Shown here piece by piece: positions 7,036 to 16,438 of a stretch of 35,941 nt of DNA. The notes below the pieces were generated by a model. The model was given only the letters and a program-made list of their open reading frames with translations. It had not been told where the DNA came from and made no database searches. Position numbers and translations under genes: made by a program. Origin of the DNA: Lactifluus volemus (taxonomy: Eukaryota > Basidiomycota > Agaricomycetes > Russulales > Russulaceae); NCBI GenBank assembly GCA_022376515.1, contig WTXI01000347.1, positions 1 to 35,941 of the forward strand. The letters are read 5' to 3'. The stretch's first letter is position 1; every line of letters starts with the position of its first letter.

Positions 7036-10020
7036 CCCGACTACTCAAAACCCTTTGAACTTGAAGTAGACGCCTCCCAATATGCCACTGGAGCAGTCCT
7101 ACTTCAAAGAGACAAAGATAACAAACCAAGAGCAGTCGGTTACGACTCACATACCTTCAACGCTGCAGAAAGAAATTATCCAGTTTACGACCGCGAACTC
7201 CTAGCAGTCGTTAGAGGACTTCTTCGTTGGGAACATGTCTTACTATCCTCACCCTTCCCAATTAAAGTATACACCGATCACAACAACCTCCGATTCTATC
7301 GCTCACCACGCAACATCGCACGAAGAGTAGCGCGCTATCTGAGCAAATTAGCAGAGTTTAATTTCGAACTCATTCACAAACCTGGTGCCACAAATCGTGC
7401 TGACGCCTTGTCACGACATCCCGCCATTCCCAAGGGCGACGACGACAATGAAGACGTTGTGGTACTTCCTGACAAGCTCTTTGTCCAAGCAATGGAGCTT
7501 CACTCCATTGAAGAACGTGTCTGGCTAGCACAAAAAGAAAACGACGACCTCATGAAACAATGGGCCGAAGAGCATCAACTAGAACAAGATCACAAAGGAC
7601 AGTGGTGGAAAGCAGACGCTCCGGTGGTTCCTGAAAACGACCAACTAAAGAAAGATATACTCTGGCGTTATCATGACCATCAGCTCGCTGGCCATCCAGG
7701 CATCGCTAACACCATGATAGAAGTCTTCCATAACTTCTGGTGGCCTGGACTCAAGCAGTATGTCACACAATACGTTAAGGGATGCGCCACATGCCAGTCA
7801 ACAAAACCCCTTACCCATCGCCCAAAACCCCCTATCGCTCCCATCGAACCACGAGAACAAGAAGTGTCCAATGTTCCTTTCCAAGTCGTGGCGATGGATC
7901 TTATCACGGATCTTCCCGAGTCACATGGATATGATTCCATCCTCACAATTGTTGATCATGATTGCACTAAAGCTGCCGTCTTCTTACCGTGTACGAAAAA
8001 GATCACTACGGAAGAAGTTATCGACCTATACATCTCCAACGTTTTTCCGAACTACAGCGTTCCCCGAAGAATCATTTCAGATAGAGATCCCCGCTTCACA
8101 TCACACCTAGCCACGGGGCTCTGCCAGAAGCTCAAGATATCGCAAAATATCAGTACCGCCTATCACCCTCAAACGGATGGTCAATCAGAAAGGAGTAACC
8201 AACGAGTAGAACAATATCTCCGCATCTACGGCAATGATTACATGAATGACTGGTCCACACTTCTACCCATGGCCCAGTTCGTTCACAACTCATGGCCAAA
8301 CGCCACAACCGGATTTACTCCGTACGAACTCCTCATCGGATATACCCCTCTTATCGCAACTTCCCGGATCACAAGCCATCTACCTTATGTCAACAAAAGA
8401 TCCGAAGAACTTAAAAACATCCGAGAAAAAGCCCGATCAGCAATGAAACACGCACAAACCCTCCTTCACAAACGCACAGAACACAAGAAGGGTCAACGCC
8501 ACTACCGAAAATATGCCATAGGAGAAAAGGTCTGGCTCGAAGGTACCAATCTCAAAATGACACACCTTAGTAGCAAGTTAGCCCCAAAACGCTACGGACC
8601 TTTTACAATCACCAAAGTCATATCACCGGTAGTTGTACGCCTCAAACTCCCAGATCGATGGCAGATTCATGATGTGTTTCACACATCACTGATCGCTCCC
8701 TATACGGAAACACCCGAACATGGTCCGAACTTTGAACAGCCTGCACCGGAACTTGTAGATGGAGAAGAGGAGTACGAAGTAGAAGCTGTCCTAGGGTCCA
8801 GACGCATCGGACCAAAGAACAAGACCAAACTCCAGTATCTCCTAAAGTGGAAAGGCTATTCTGCCGCACACAACACATGGGAACCAGCTGAAAATGTTGA
8901 CGCTCCAGAACTACTCACAGCCTTTTACAAAGCTCAACCAAAAGCTATAAAAACCCTCTTGCTTCAGCAAGAAACGACATCACCAACTTTCATCCCCACC
9001 ACTACAACTACCACTACCACACCATCTTTACCAGACTCCCTCACAATTCGCTATATGCAACATGTCCCAGCCCAATATGACCTACCCGCACCACGTCCCA
9101 TCCGCCCGGTCCACCCATCGTCCTTCCTCTACCAATCATCGTTCGGCCTCTCCACCGTTTATCCCAGTGAGTTATACACGACGTCCGAGAAACCGCTCCC
9201 CGACCCCCGTTCTCCCGCCTTATACCCGCGAATCACACCACTCGACGACACGCTACGAGAGTCCCTCTTCCAGGCCTGTGAATTCGCAGCGTGGGCCATA
9301 CAACAACCCAAACCGACACGTTCGATTTGGGAGTACCTCACACCTCCCACCGACCGTCCGTGGACCCCACTCACCAACCTCCCACCGCCCTCGTGGAACG
9401 AGGACCTCCCCGATTTTGGTGGACTCCCGCGGAGCGACGCCGCCCCCTCCCCGCCAAACAACCAACTACCATCCCTACCAAGCTCACCGGCCTCTAACGT
9501 CCGCGACTCGCCCGCCTCATCTATCTCCCCTATCCAGGACGACGAACTCGGATGGGCATTTGATAATGACGGCGACGCTAACAACGACCAGTGGCCAGGG
9601 GGTACAGTTCATGACGGCGAGAATCCCCTTCACTGCAAGACTTGCATGGAACGGGTCGTCAATAGTAGCAGTGGAACCGCCGCTGATTCCGCCGCAGCCC
9701 GGATCACGAACACACCCTATTGTGGTCGATGCAAGCGACGAAACCCCGGGCACCTCTACATCGAGTGCCCCCTCCACGACTGGTGTGAATGGTGTGCTGA
9801 CTACGGCCATCCAGGCCCTTCGTGTCATGAACCCCACCAGCAATGCAAGTTCGGAGACTCTTGTAGAGTCCCCTTAGAACACCCTCACTGGCATTGGTCG
9901 TGCCCCTACACTGACGACAAGAAGGCTTACCTATGGTATGGCCACGGTGTCGATCGCTCCACGTCTGGCTGGATCAACGCGGAGATGAGTGACTGGGACT
10001 ACGCTGCTGACCGTGAGTGA
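7036..10020 (+). CDS. pol: pol part 3: RNase H, integrase, chromodomain and Cys/His-rich tail
   Basis: One uninterrupted frame of 994 codons follows the TGA. RNase H spans about 7036-7410 (ELEVDASQYATGAVL, YDRELLAVVRG, YTDHNNLRFY). The integrase has an HHCC zinc module (HDHQLAGHPG ... GCATCQ, about 7670-7800) and a DDE core (VAMDLITDLPES, IISDRDPRFTSH, YHPQTDGQSERSNQ). A chromodomain lies at about 8764-8945 (YEVEAVLGSRRIG, QYLLKWKGYSAAHNTWEPAEN) and would direct integration towards marked heterochromatin. Beyond it is an unusual tail of about 350 residues: Pro/Ser/Thr-rich first, then a Cys/His-rich stretch (CKTC, CGRCKRRNPGHLYIEC, CEWCADYGHPGPSC). The tail overlaps a second long frame. As integrase-side enzymes these domains look intact, but the upstream stop would prevent their synthesis as part of Pol without readthrough. 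Confidence 0.92.
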   Translation, partial: PDYSKPFELEVDASQYATGAVLLQRDKDNKPRAVGYDSHTFNAAERNYPVYDRELLAVVRGLLRWEHVLLSSPFPIKVYTDHNNLRFYRSPRNIARRVARYLSKLAEFNFELIHKPGATNRADALSRHPAIPKGDDDNEDVVVLPDKLFVQAMELHSIEERVWLAQKENDDLMKQWAEEHQLEQDHKGQWWKADAPVVPENDQLKKDILWRYHDHQLAGHPGIANTMIEVFHNFWWPGLKQYVTQYVKGCATCQSTKPLTHRPKPPIAPIEPREQEVSNVPFQVVAMDLITDLPESHGYDSILTIVDHDCTKAAVFLPCTKKITTEEVIDLYISNVFPNYSVPRRIISDRDPRFTSHLATGLCQKLKISQNISTAYHPQTDGQSERSNQRVEQYLRIYGNDYMNDWSTLLPMAQFVHNSWPNATTGFTPYELLIGYTPLIATSRITSHLPYVNKRSEELKNIREKARSAMKHAQTLLHKRTEHKKGQRHYRKYAIGEKVWLEGTNLKMTHLSSKLAPKRYGPFTITKVISPVVVRLKLPDRWQIHDVFHTSLIAPYTETPEHGPNFEQPAPELVDGEEEYEVEAVLGSRRIGPKNKTKLQYLLKWKGYSAAHNTWEPAENVDAPELLTAFYKAQPKAIKTLLLQQETTSPTFIPTTTTTTTTPSLPDSLTIRYMQHVPAQYDLPAPRPIRPVHPSSFLYQSSFGLSTVYPSELYTTSEKPLPDPRSPALYPRITPLDDTLRESLFQACEFAAWAIQQPKPTRSIWEYLTPPTDRPWTPLTNLPPPSWNEDLPDFGGLPRSDAAPSPPNNQLPSLPSSPASNVRDSPASSISPIQDDELGWAFDNDGDANNDQWPGGTVHDGENPLHCKTCMERVVNSSSGTAADSAAARITNTPYCGRCKRRNPGHLYIECPLHDWCEWCADYGHPGPSCHEPHQQCKFGDSCRVPLEHPHWHWSCPYTDDKKAYLWYGHGVDRSTSGWINAEMSDWDYAADRE
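9062..9877 (+). CDS. 271-codon overlapping frame inside the pol tail
   Basis: An ATG at 9062 (MSQPNMTYPHHVPSARS) opens a 271-codon frame in a different register from pol and fully inside it. The product would be Pro/Ser/Thr/Arg-rich, then more ordered (HLIMTATLTTTSGQGVQFMT, then ARIPFTARLAWNGSSIVAVE). It contains two similar short motifs, SPILVDSRGATPPPP and HPIVVDASDETPG, about 100 residues apart. I recognise no family. The region is C-rich, which lowers the chance of stops, so the length alone is not proof. The duplicated motif and balanced composition argue for a real or once-real product. Possible expression routes are internal initiation or a subgenomic RNA; nothing in the sequence settles which. 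Confidence 0.4.
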   Translation: MSQPNMTYPHHVPSARSTHRPSSTNHRSASPPFIPVSYTRRPRNRSPTPVLPPYTRESHHSTTRYESPSSRPVNSQRGPYNNPNRHVRFGSTSHLPPTVRGPHSPTSHRPRGTRTSPILVDSRGATPPPPRQTTNYHPYQAHRPLTSATRPPHLSPLSRTTNSDGHLIMTATLTTTSGQGVQFMTARIPFTARLAWNGSSIVAVEPPLIPPQPGSRTHPIVVDASDETPGTSTSSAPSTTGVNGVLTTAIQALRVMNPTSNASSETLVESP

Positions 10021-10043
10021 ACGCAGGTGGGACTGCGCCTTAG

Positions 10044-10054
10044 ACGGGGGATGG
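10044..10054 (+). other. Polypurine tract of element 2
   Basis: The mostly purine stretch ACGGGGGATGG lies directly against the TGTTA start of the 3' LTR. This is the expected priming site for plus-strand cDNA synthesis. Confidence 0.75.
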
Positions 10055-10647
10055 TGTTATGGACTGACACGTGCTTGCTGACTCATACTATACATTTTCG
10101 GACTGCTGACTCATTTCTTGCTTATGTGAATGGACTGCCGATCGCTTTGTTTCAGATCGCCTACTTATTTTCTCACGATACAGCCTCACACAGCACTGTA
10201 CAGCCGCAAGTAACAGCCACATGCACAGGATGACTCGCTGATTCCTGAAACATGTTTCAAACCCTGAAAGCTGTACAAAGGTCACAGCCCCTACGGCTGT
10301 GTACATAGCCTCGTTCTTCTCTATATAAACCCTGTACTTTCTGCCCTAGAGACCTTAAGTCTCAGTTTTGTTTCGCAATCCAAGTCTTCTATCTATTAGA
10401 ACCTTGCTTGCCTAGAAGCATCAGACCTGAGAGAACCCTCTTGACATCACGCTCTTCGACTTCTTGACACTTTGGTCTCAACCCTGAGCCCAAAGCCCTT
10501 GACCTCTGAAACGCTCTTGACTTAGTCGTTTACTAAGTCTCATCCTTATCGAACCTTTGATCTTGACTTGCACGTCTTGCAAGTCTAGTTCTTGACTTCA
10601 CGAACGAACGTACACTTCGTACAAAGGTCCCACTTGGAACCTTAACA
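10055..10647 (+). repeat. 3' LTR of element 2 (593 bp)
   Basis: The LTR starts TGTTA and ends TAACA, a perfect 5-bp inverted end. It has a TATATAAA box at 10322-10329 with two TGACTCA sites upstream (10079-10085 and 10107-10113), then a pyrimidine-rich R/U5. Beyond 10647 the sequence is the 3' coding end of F-box copy 1. The adjacent GAGAT (10648-10652) is therefore the expected target duplication, whose partner would lie outside the window. Confidence 0.9.
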
Positions 10648-10823
10648 GAGATGGACAGTGATCGGGTAATTGGAATGCTGGCGGGAGGAAATGAATGGCT
10701 CTATAGCTTGCTGCGTATATTCAGAGGGGGATGGAAGATAGAGATGGCACAGCACAGGCAACGCGTCCCTGGCCTTTTCCCCAGTGAACTCGTGCAGCGC
10801 AGATGCAATGATCTCACCCAGCT

Positions 10824-11338
10824 TGTTACGGCTCGACTAGGGCCGGGTCCCAACTAGGGTTCTGGTTGTTCTGGTCTCTCCTAAGACCTGGGCTCAGGGA
10901 CACTCCAAGTGTCGACGCGCTGAGTCCTGTGGTGTTGTAGCACAACCACCAAGCTTCGATGACCCTACTAGGGCGTATAGGAGGGAAAGAGAAGAGAGGG
11001 AAGAGGAGAGGAGAAGTTCTGTCTTTCTGGAGAGGGAAACAAGTCGATTTGAGTCAAAGCCGAAGCTGGGGTACAAGCTACCAACTGAGGCCTACTTATA
11101 CAGTTTATGCTAATTGTTCTACCAAACTAGGGTGGGCAATAGGCATGAGGTCAAGAACAATAGGGAATGCGAACAATAGGGACTCGGAACAATAACACTG
11201 GACGGAACGAGACGAACAATAGGGAGTCAGAACAATAGAATCAGTCAGCACAATAAGAATGATGTGGAAGGGACGTCATCAGGGTGAGTAAGCGTGTTTA
11301 GGAAGCATAAGGTCCAACTTGTCCTGCATTCCGTAACA
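10824..11338 (-). mobile_element. Solo LTR, 515-bp family, in F-box copy 1
   Basis: The insert starts TGTTACGG and ends CCGTAACA (8-bp perfect inverted ends) and is flanked by the 5-bp duplication CAGCT (10819-10823 and 11339-11343). In minus sense there is a run of AACAAT-type repeats, then a TATA-like stretch (CATAAACTGTATAAGTAGG, plus-strand about 11090-11110), then a long pyrimidine-rich leader. Sense is therefore minus. It shares terminal bases with the 935-bp family but not its body. Confidence 0.93.
11112..11250 (-). promoter_or_regulatory. Cluster of AACAAT / ATTGTT repeats in the 515-bp LTR
   Basis: The plus strand shows repeated gAACAATagg motifs, at least five exact AACAAT between 11156 and 11236, plus CACAAT and GGCAAT variants and one inverted copy at 11112-11117. 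They lie mostly upstream of the TATA-like stretch in LTR sense. AACAAT is the core site of HMG-box proteins; use as an enhancer is inferred. Confidence 0.6.
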
Positions 11339-12672
11339 CAGCTTGGGCGATATATGCATGTGCTGCGAAGCTGAAAATGCTTGCAAGATCTCTAGCCATT
11401 TGTGGTTATCCACATGGTCTTTCCAATTGAGAAACATTAGGTTGTCACGGGGAGGCCAGCTAGTAGCGATGAGAAGCCGTTGTACATTGGATAAGAGAGG
11501 CGAAATCTTGCCACATATTTGAGCTAGACACGTAACTTGCCAATCAAACCCATGGCACGATATCTCAATAGATAGAGTGATCGGATATTCCTTCCTTTCC
11601 GGTGTAATACGATAACCGAAGAGGATTTGGATGCTTTCATAAGAAAAATACACCCTTGCTTCCTCGAAGGACGTGGGAAGCTCTGTGCGACCGATAAACT
11701 GGAGGAAATGTGGAATGTCAAAGTCGATATGACTCGGATTGAAGAACCAAGTGTCGACGGAAGTCATAACAGGAGTGTCTATCCGAGCCACAAGATCCTC
11801 AAAGTACTCACTAGAGCCACGGAACTCCAAATATGCGAGAGCGGGGAGAGAAATGCGTTGGAAGGAAGACAGAAGTCTATTGGTTGGATCAGGGAAAGAA
11901 GCTGGGGATTCGAAATCAAGGGCAATGTATTTGAGCTCAGTCAACGCGGATAGGGCTGTAGCCATAGCTTCGGGTGAAAAGTAACCAGTATTGGTTATCT
12001 TGTCGAGTCGAACATCGACAAGATCGTGGCAAAATGAAAGAAATTTTGGTAGTGCCGGAAATGGAATACCCTCCAAGTAGAGATACTTTAGACGCGGGGC
12101 AGATCCACCCAGAAAGGTATCGCGAAGCACTGGTGCCGAATCCGAAGTATGAAGGCAAAGACGTGTCAAAACTGGATATGGCTTCTTCATCACTTTATTG
12201 AGTCGCTTCAATAGAGTACTTGTTAAATTGAGACTGATTTCGGAAATGCGATCGTGAGGCCAGTGCTCGAATGTGGCAATAAGGTTAGCCCCACCCAGAG
12301 GGAGTGGCGATCTCCAATGGCTTACGACGATAGGAAAGCTGTGTGGCCAGACATCTAACGTCTTCTTCATGGATGTGTTCTCATTGCATACAAGCCGCAA
12401 CTTAAGACGAAGCGATGATTCGAGTACAATGTATCTCCACCTTCGGCATACGTGGACCAGTGCATGCCACCACCGAAGGGACCTGTATAAAGAAAGCATT
12501 TGACAGTAATCGAAGATGTGCAGGAGGACATTGTCAGGGAGGGATCCGATTGTCACACGTGGGAAAGAAATCAGGCCTACTCCATCAAAGTGAGTGATTG
12601 CTTCAGCGACAGCCCATGGCCATGAGACGTACCTCGGCCTCTTTGATCAATATGTGCCTTCAGATGACGCAT

Positions 12673-14944
12673 AATGACCTGACCTTTCCCTTGTAACTCT
12701 TGTTCGCGGTTGAGAAGATATTGATGGGTTGTCGACTGTGCTAGTTGTTCGAAATTGAACTTAGCAAGCACAGAGTTAGCTTGGACTACTATTACAGTCA
12801 GGGATCAGGGTCTCCACGTCCCTGCAAGACAGTTGGGCTGAGGGAATATCGAGGGCTGCAGAGGGGCCGTGTGGTTGAGGGGCTCGTGTATGTCACGTGA
12901 TGCCTAGGGGCCAACATCCACAAGAGTATCGTTAAGTACCATATATCATTTACAAGTGTAACGAACGGTACAAAGGCGTTCGGTAAGAGGGATATTGAGG
13001 GAAGAGTCCACCGCAACGAGCAGCGATCGGCAACAACCATCTTTACGGCATAGGTGAGACAGGGCTGAACGTACACTTCCGAATATTAACATGCAATTGT
13101 CCACAAGTCGAATCAAAAATTTTGAAGTACTTGCCTACCAGAATCGCGGGACAAAAAAGGTCATTCGCGTGCTCGCCGAGGGCGGGAGACAGCAGAGATT
13201 GAGCAGTACGTTCCAGGTGTAGCGTGAGCATTCAGTTGATGGAGCCTGAGCTAGTAAGTGACGCCTGACGACGCGAACAAGTTAATGTTGTTGAGATGTG
13301 TGCCAATAGTGGTCGCCTCAAGCGCTGGAATCAGAGAGGAGCGTTCAGTCATGGAGGTGGTGTGGAACACGAAAAAGGCAACACACTCACAAATCGTCAT
13401 TTTCGCAGACCCCACTGTGTGTCGCGTTCTACTCGATCCGGGCACTACGAGACTTTTATTCTCGAGGGACATTAAATATGCTACGAACCACCATTCCCAC
13501 CAATGAAGAGGTGCCATCAAAAACGAGGAGGTGCATGAAAAAACGAGGCCAACAATAGTGGAGGTAACCTGGATATCCAGGTGGTGACAAGACCAAAAAT
13601 TTGTACCAGGTGAGGGCAGAGGTAATCGGGTTGTTAGGTCGAGGCGCGACAGCCGTGGCAGCTGGCCGGGATGACCGGCCCAATTTACCGCGCTCTGCAC
13701 CAATCTCGGACGAACCCCGCCGGCCCGGGTATTCTCCCATTGCCATCCGCCCGATTCCTTTACACCTTTACAGGGGAAATACAATGAGAGCCACTGTCCC
13801 CGCACCCAGACCCTCACGTGTGCCAGTGTGATCTCGCCCCGTTACAATCTCCAAACTTCCGCCCCCCACGTCATCACATAGGGTCTACTGTTCCAAATGG
13901 CCTGCGACCGCGATCTCACTTCCGCAACTCCCGCCCCATCGACCAACATCAAATTTTTTTCGGCACGCGAGCAAAGAGAAGAAGCATAACTAAATTTTCA
14001 TCAAGAATCACAGCCACCAGGAGCTCCCCGGAGTTTCGACGGGATGCATAAAAGAAAGAGCAGGTCATCAAACTCCCAGTGATCCGAATGCTCAACTGAC
14101 CGTGTCGGAAATGCGAGTACAATGCCGGAGATGGCGAAGGAGACGTCGCGTGCTGCCATGTGTGTAACAGCTCCGGCGCCAGACCTTGTGACCTCTCTGA
14201 GACTCCAAGCTGAGCAGTCAAAGCCATGGAGAAGCAAACATTCTGATGAGCTCATCTCCCCTCGACCAACGCTTCTGGCTTCTTCTCTCGTGTAAACACA
14301 GCGTTTCGACGTTTAACGGCACTTACCAACAACGTTCATCGATTCTGGGCTGCAATTGGAGATGCTCCGAGCGCGTGGCCACCATATCAAGACATCGCTC
14401 AGCGGGCTCTCCCAGACAACGGATCAAGCGGGGCAATTCCATAGCTGCAGAAGGGAAAATCTAGCTTTGCACTCGCGCAGGACGGGCAGTCATATTGCAT
14501 CAAATTTGGTGACATAATGAGTGTTAGAGGTTAGGGTTGAAGTGTTTGTGGTAAGGCGAGCAACATGGGCTTCAGTTCGTTACTCCTCGACCACCTGCTA
14601 CCTCTACGCTCCATTTTTTCATACCTTGAATAGACTTTTGTGTCCCAGAAAAACGTCTGCGGTGTATCGTAGAGGAGCTGCTAAATTTCTCATGAAATGT
14701 CTAAGTAGTTCATCGTCGATCATCAACCAAATATAATACACAACAAAAACCCTGATCTATATTTCTCCTGGCCTGAGGCACCAAAGTGCGTGCCGCCTGT
14801 TTATTGTACATCAAAATAAAAGAAGCAGAGAACTGATGTGGGGAAGTGGTAAACACAGGGGAGGGGTGCGGAACAGGTACTAGCAAAATGCGAAGGGGAG
14901 AGCAGAGATGAGGACCCATCAACATTAATCTAGCCTCCGGACAA
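12673..14944. other. Spacer of array unit 1
   Basis: This 2.3-kb stretch aligns only patchily with the spacers of later units and is the most diverged of them. Shared pieces include the F-box promoter side (12720-13060), a block around 13250-13500 that corresponds to the VEYGEG block of other units but reads in another frame, and the 14210-14720 block including the MGFSSLLLDHLLPLRS micro-frame at 14567. A perfect 16-bp palindrome, ACCTGGATATCCAGGT, is at 13567-13582. No complete gene is supported. Confidence 0.6.
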
Positions 14945-16438
14945 TCAATCCATTTCTGTGAGATGGACAGTGATAGGGTGCTTGGAACGCTGACGCGAGG
15001 AAATGAACGGCTGTATTGCTTGCTGCGTGGATGCAGAAGGGGGTGGAAGGTAGAGGTGGTTTAGCATAGACAACGCGTCCATGACGGTTTCCCCAGTGAG
15101 CTCTTGCAGCGCAGATCCAATAATCCCACCCAGTCTGTGCGGTATACGCATGTGGTGCAAAGCCGAAAATGCATGAAAGATCTCCAGCCATTCGGGGTTA
15201 TCCACGTAGTCTTTCCAGACAATTTCATTGAAGCGAGAGTTGCAAATGTGAAGCCGTTCTACATTGGATAAGAAAGGCGAAATCTTGCCGCATATTTGAG
15301 CTACACACGCAACTTGCCAATCCAACGCATGGCACGATATCCCGATATCTAGAGCTCTCTGAAATTCCTTCCCTCCCAGTGGATCACGATGACCAAAGTC
15401 GATGACGACACCTTTGTCATAAAAGTCCAGCTTCGCTTCCTCGAAGCCGGGGATCTGCGTGCGACTGATAAACTGGAGGAAATGTGGAATGTCAAATTCG
15501 AGCTGATTGAAGAACCATGTCTTGAGGGAAGTAATAACAGGAGTGTCGATCCGAGCCACAAGATCCTCAAAGTACTCGCTAGCACCGTGGAACACGAAAT
15601 GGGTGAGAGCGGGGAGGACAAGACGTGTGAATGAAGTGGGAGGTCTATTTTCTGGATCAGGACGAGAAGCTGGGGATTCGAATCCAATGTGAACGACTTT
15701 AAGCTTGGTCAACGCGGATAGGGCTGTGGCCATAGCTTCGGGTGAAACGTAACCGGTATTGGGTATAACCGTGAGTCGAACATCGACAAGAGCATGGCAA
15801 GATGGAAGAAATTTTGGTAGTGCCGGAAATGGAATACCAGTCAAGTCGAGATGCTTTAGACGCGGGGCAGATCCACCCAAAAAGGTACCGCGAAGCACCG
15901 GTGCCGACTTCGAATGTGAAATTTGAAGCTGAAGATGTGTCAACACTGGATATGGCTTCTTCTTCATCACTTTGTAGAGTCGCTTCAATAGAGTACTTGT
16001 TGGATAGAGATCGATTTCGGACACGCGATCGTGATGCCGAGTGCGGCAATAATGTTAGCTCCTCTCAAAGGGAGTCTCGATCTCGATTCCTTGATGAGAA
16101 TAGGAATGCCGTGTGGCCAGACATCTAGCGTCTTCTTCGCGGGTGTGTTCGCATCGCATACAAGATGCAAATCAAGACGAAGCGGTGATTCAAACACAAC
16201 GTATCTCCACCTTCCGCATACGTGCGTTAGTGCATGCCACCATCGAGGGGAGTCGTACCAAGGCATTTGACAGAAGTCGAAGATGTCGAGGAGGACATTG
16301 TCAGGGAGGGATCCGATTGTCACGCGTGGGAAAGAATTCGGGTCTACTCAATCCAGTGAGTGATTGCTCCAGCGGCAGCCCTTGGTCTTGAGACGTACCT
16401 GGGTCTCTTTGATCGAAAATCGACTTCGGAAGATGCAT
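14945..16438 (-). pseudogene. F-box protein, array copy 2, frameshifted
   Basis: Exon 1 is 16399-16438 (MHLPKSIFDQRDP), the intron is 16344-16398 (55 nt), and exon 2 runs from 16343 to the TGA at 14945-14947. The F-box reads IGSLPDNVLLDIFDFCQ, WWHALTHVCGRWRYVVFES. Compared with copies 3, 4 and 6, one base is missing near 16040 (GATGCCGAG against GATGCTCGAG), which ends the first frame after about 110 codons. The second frame then stays open for over 350 codons to the conserved C-terminus HLTEMD. Apart from this lesion the copy is complete, so inactivation looks recent; an assembly error is the other possibility. Confidence 0.88.

Larger units (their letters stand above)
2716..10647 (+). mobile_element. 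Ty3/Gypsy chromovirus (element 2), 5' LTR not visible
   Basis: Gene order is gag, protease, RT, RNase H, integrase, chromodomain, polypurine tract, LTR, which is the order of Ty3/Gypsy chromoviruses. Only the 3' LTR is in the window. On the left the element is abutted by the minus-strand element 1, which was probably inserted in its 5' untranslated region, leaving the 5' LTR beyond the left edge. Defects: a frameshift in gag near 3980, a frame change at the gag/pol junction near 4500, a solo LTR at 5296-6230, and one in-frame TGA at 7033-7035. It is therefore not autonomous, but is otherwise well preserved. The short leader 2716-2858 shows no LTR or gene. Confidence 0.85.
10648..12672 (-). 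pseudogene. F-box protein, array copy 1, cut by a solo LTR and by element 2
   Basis: Exon 1 is 12633-12672 (starts MRHLKAHIDQRG); a 56-nt intron follows at 12577-12632 (GTACGT donor, CTCAC branch-like motif, TAG acceptor); exon 2 runs from 12576. The F-box is IGSLPDNVLLHIFDYCQ followed by WWHALVHVCRRWRYIVLESS, then LRR-like leucine-rich repeats (YPVLTRLCLHTSDSAPVLRD). The reading frame is intact to 11339, where a 515-bp solo LTR (10824-11338) interrupts it. Sequence homologous to the C-terminal 55-60 codons of the other copies resumes at 10823 and is cut again at 10648 by the element 2 LTR. If expressed, it would terminate inside the solo LTR with a foreign tail. The F-box would bind Skp1 in an SCF ubiquitin ligase; the substrate is unknown. 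Confidence 0.85.

Noticed and set aside
9159..9584. 141-codon minus-strand frame opposite the pol tail
   Set aside because: Composition is that of the complement of a Pro/Ser-rich region, with no motif repeat and no neighbouring support, unlike the plus-strand overlap at 9062-9877.
11279..11338. C-terminus of the F-box copy 1 frame (MQDKLDLMLPKHAYSP)
   Set aside because: It is encoded by the inserted 515-bp LTR, not by the F-box gene, and is absent from all other copies.
13567..13582. Perfect 16-bp palindrome ACCTGGATATCCAGGT
   Set aside because: It is a single occurrence without repeats or nearby promoter features; chance in 36 kb cannot be excluded.
13251..13817. 188-codon minus-strand frame in the unit 1 spacer
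   Set aside because: The frame is not kept in homologous spacer sequence of other units and the product resembles no known domain.
15650..15690. GATTCGAATCC resembling a tRNA B box
   Set aside because: It is part of the F-box coding sequence (recurring in several copies) and has no A box, acceptor stem or anticodon arm around it.
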